A stretch of 5,058 bases of DNA, from the NCBI GenBank assembly GCA_049841315.1, contig JASGDB010000166.1, forward strand, positions 1 to 5,058. The letters are read 5' to 3'. This DNA comes from JASGDB01 sp049841315 (GTDB lineage Bacteria > Bacteroidota > Bacteroidia > Flavobacteriales > Weeksellaceae). The translations under genes and the position numbers were made by a program. Under the pieces are notes generated by a model, which was not told the origin of the DNA, did no database searches, and worked only from the letters and a program-made list of their open reading frames with translations. Shown in pieces: positions 4,958-5,058 of this stretch (the first letter of the stretch is position 1; each line of letters starts with the position of its first letter).

Positions 4958-5058
4958 TGTATGGAAAAAAAAATATCCATATTATTTTAAAATGACCTCG
5001 GAAACGGAGGCGTTAAAAATTTTAAAGAATTTTCGTTAAGAAATTTCCACTGTTCGAG
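4958..5058. other. Non-coding tail of the window
   Basis: I see no gene here. There is a weak AT-rich hairpin (TATGGA 4960-4965 with TCCATA 4976-4981, loop mostly A) and a small CCTC/GAGG palindrome (4996-4999 with 5007-5010). The last bases, CACTGTTCGAG, could begin another repeat cut by the window edge. No promoter with a proper -33 and -7 pair is evident for a downstream gene. Confidence 0.4.

Overview
The window looks like chromosomal DNA from a Bacteroidota organism, most likely class Flavobacteriia (Weeksellaceae/Chryseobacterium-like). The evidence is AT-rich DNA, start codons with A-rich leaders and no clear Shine-Dalgarno sequence, a promoter of the TTTG / TAnnTTTG type upstream of rplK, and intergenic spaces full of short palindromic repeats typical of that group. 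The placement below phylum level is inference.

Layout. Bases 1-68 may hold the last codons of an upstream gene. Bases 141-1852 hold a two-gene unit for 2-keto-3-deoxygluconate (KDG) breakdown: kdgK (KDG kinase, TTG start), then eda (KDPG aldolase) 5 nt later. Together they turn KDG into pyruvate and glyceraldehyde-3-phosphate, the common end of hexuronate, pectin or alginate catabolism. A 402-nt intergenic region (1853-2254) follows. It carries two palindromic repeats, one arm of a 60-nt inverted repeat, a terminator-like hairpin, a well-formed Bacteroidota promoter and a roughly 90-nt mRNA leader with two stem-loops.

Bases 2255-4489 hold the ribosomal stalk operon rplK-rplA-rplJ-rplL (L11, L1, L10, L7/L12), all on the + strand and tightly spaced. 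L11 and L10 with L7/L12 build the GTPase-associated centre, and L1 builds the opposite stalk. A strong intrinsic terminator with a GNRA loop follows rplL. The operon therefore looks like a self-contained transcription unit. The usual neighbours secE-nusG (upstream) and rpoB-rpoC (downstream) are not adjacent within this window.

Bases 4490-5058 contain no credible gene. They hold at least four kinds of palindromic or tandem repeats, including the second, inverted copy of the 60-nt element, so the ribosomal operon is bracketed by a diverged inverted repeat. I found no new protein system. The points most worth following are that bracketing repeat pair, a 58-residue acidic Ala/Glu/Pro tail on L10, a tandem repeat whose hairpin is kept by a compensatory base change, a clover-like inverted repeat pair, and the structured rplK leader.
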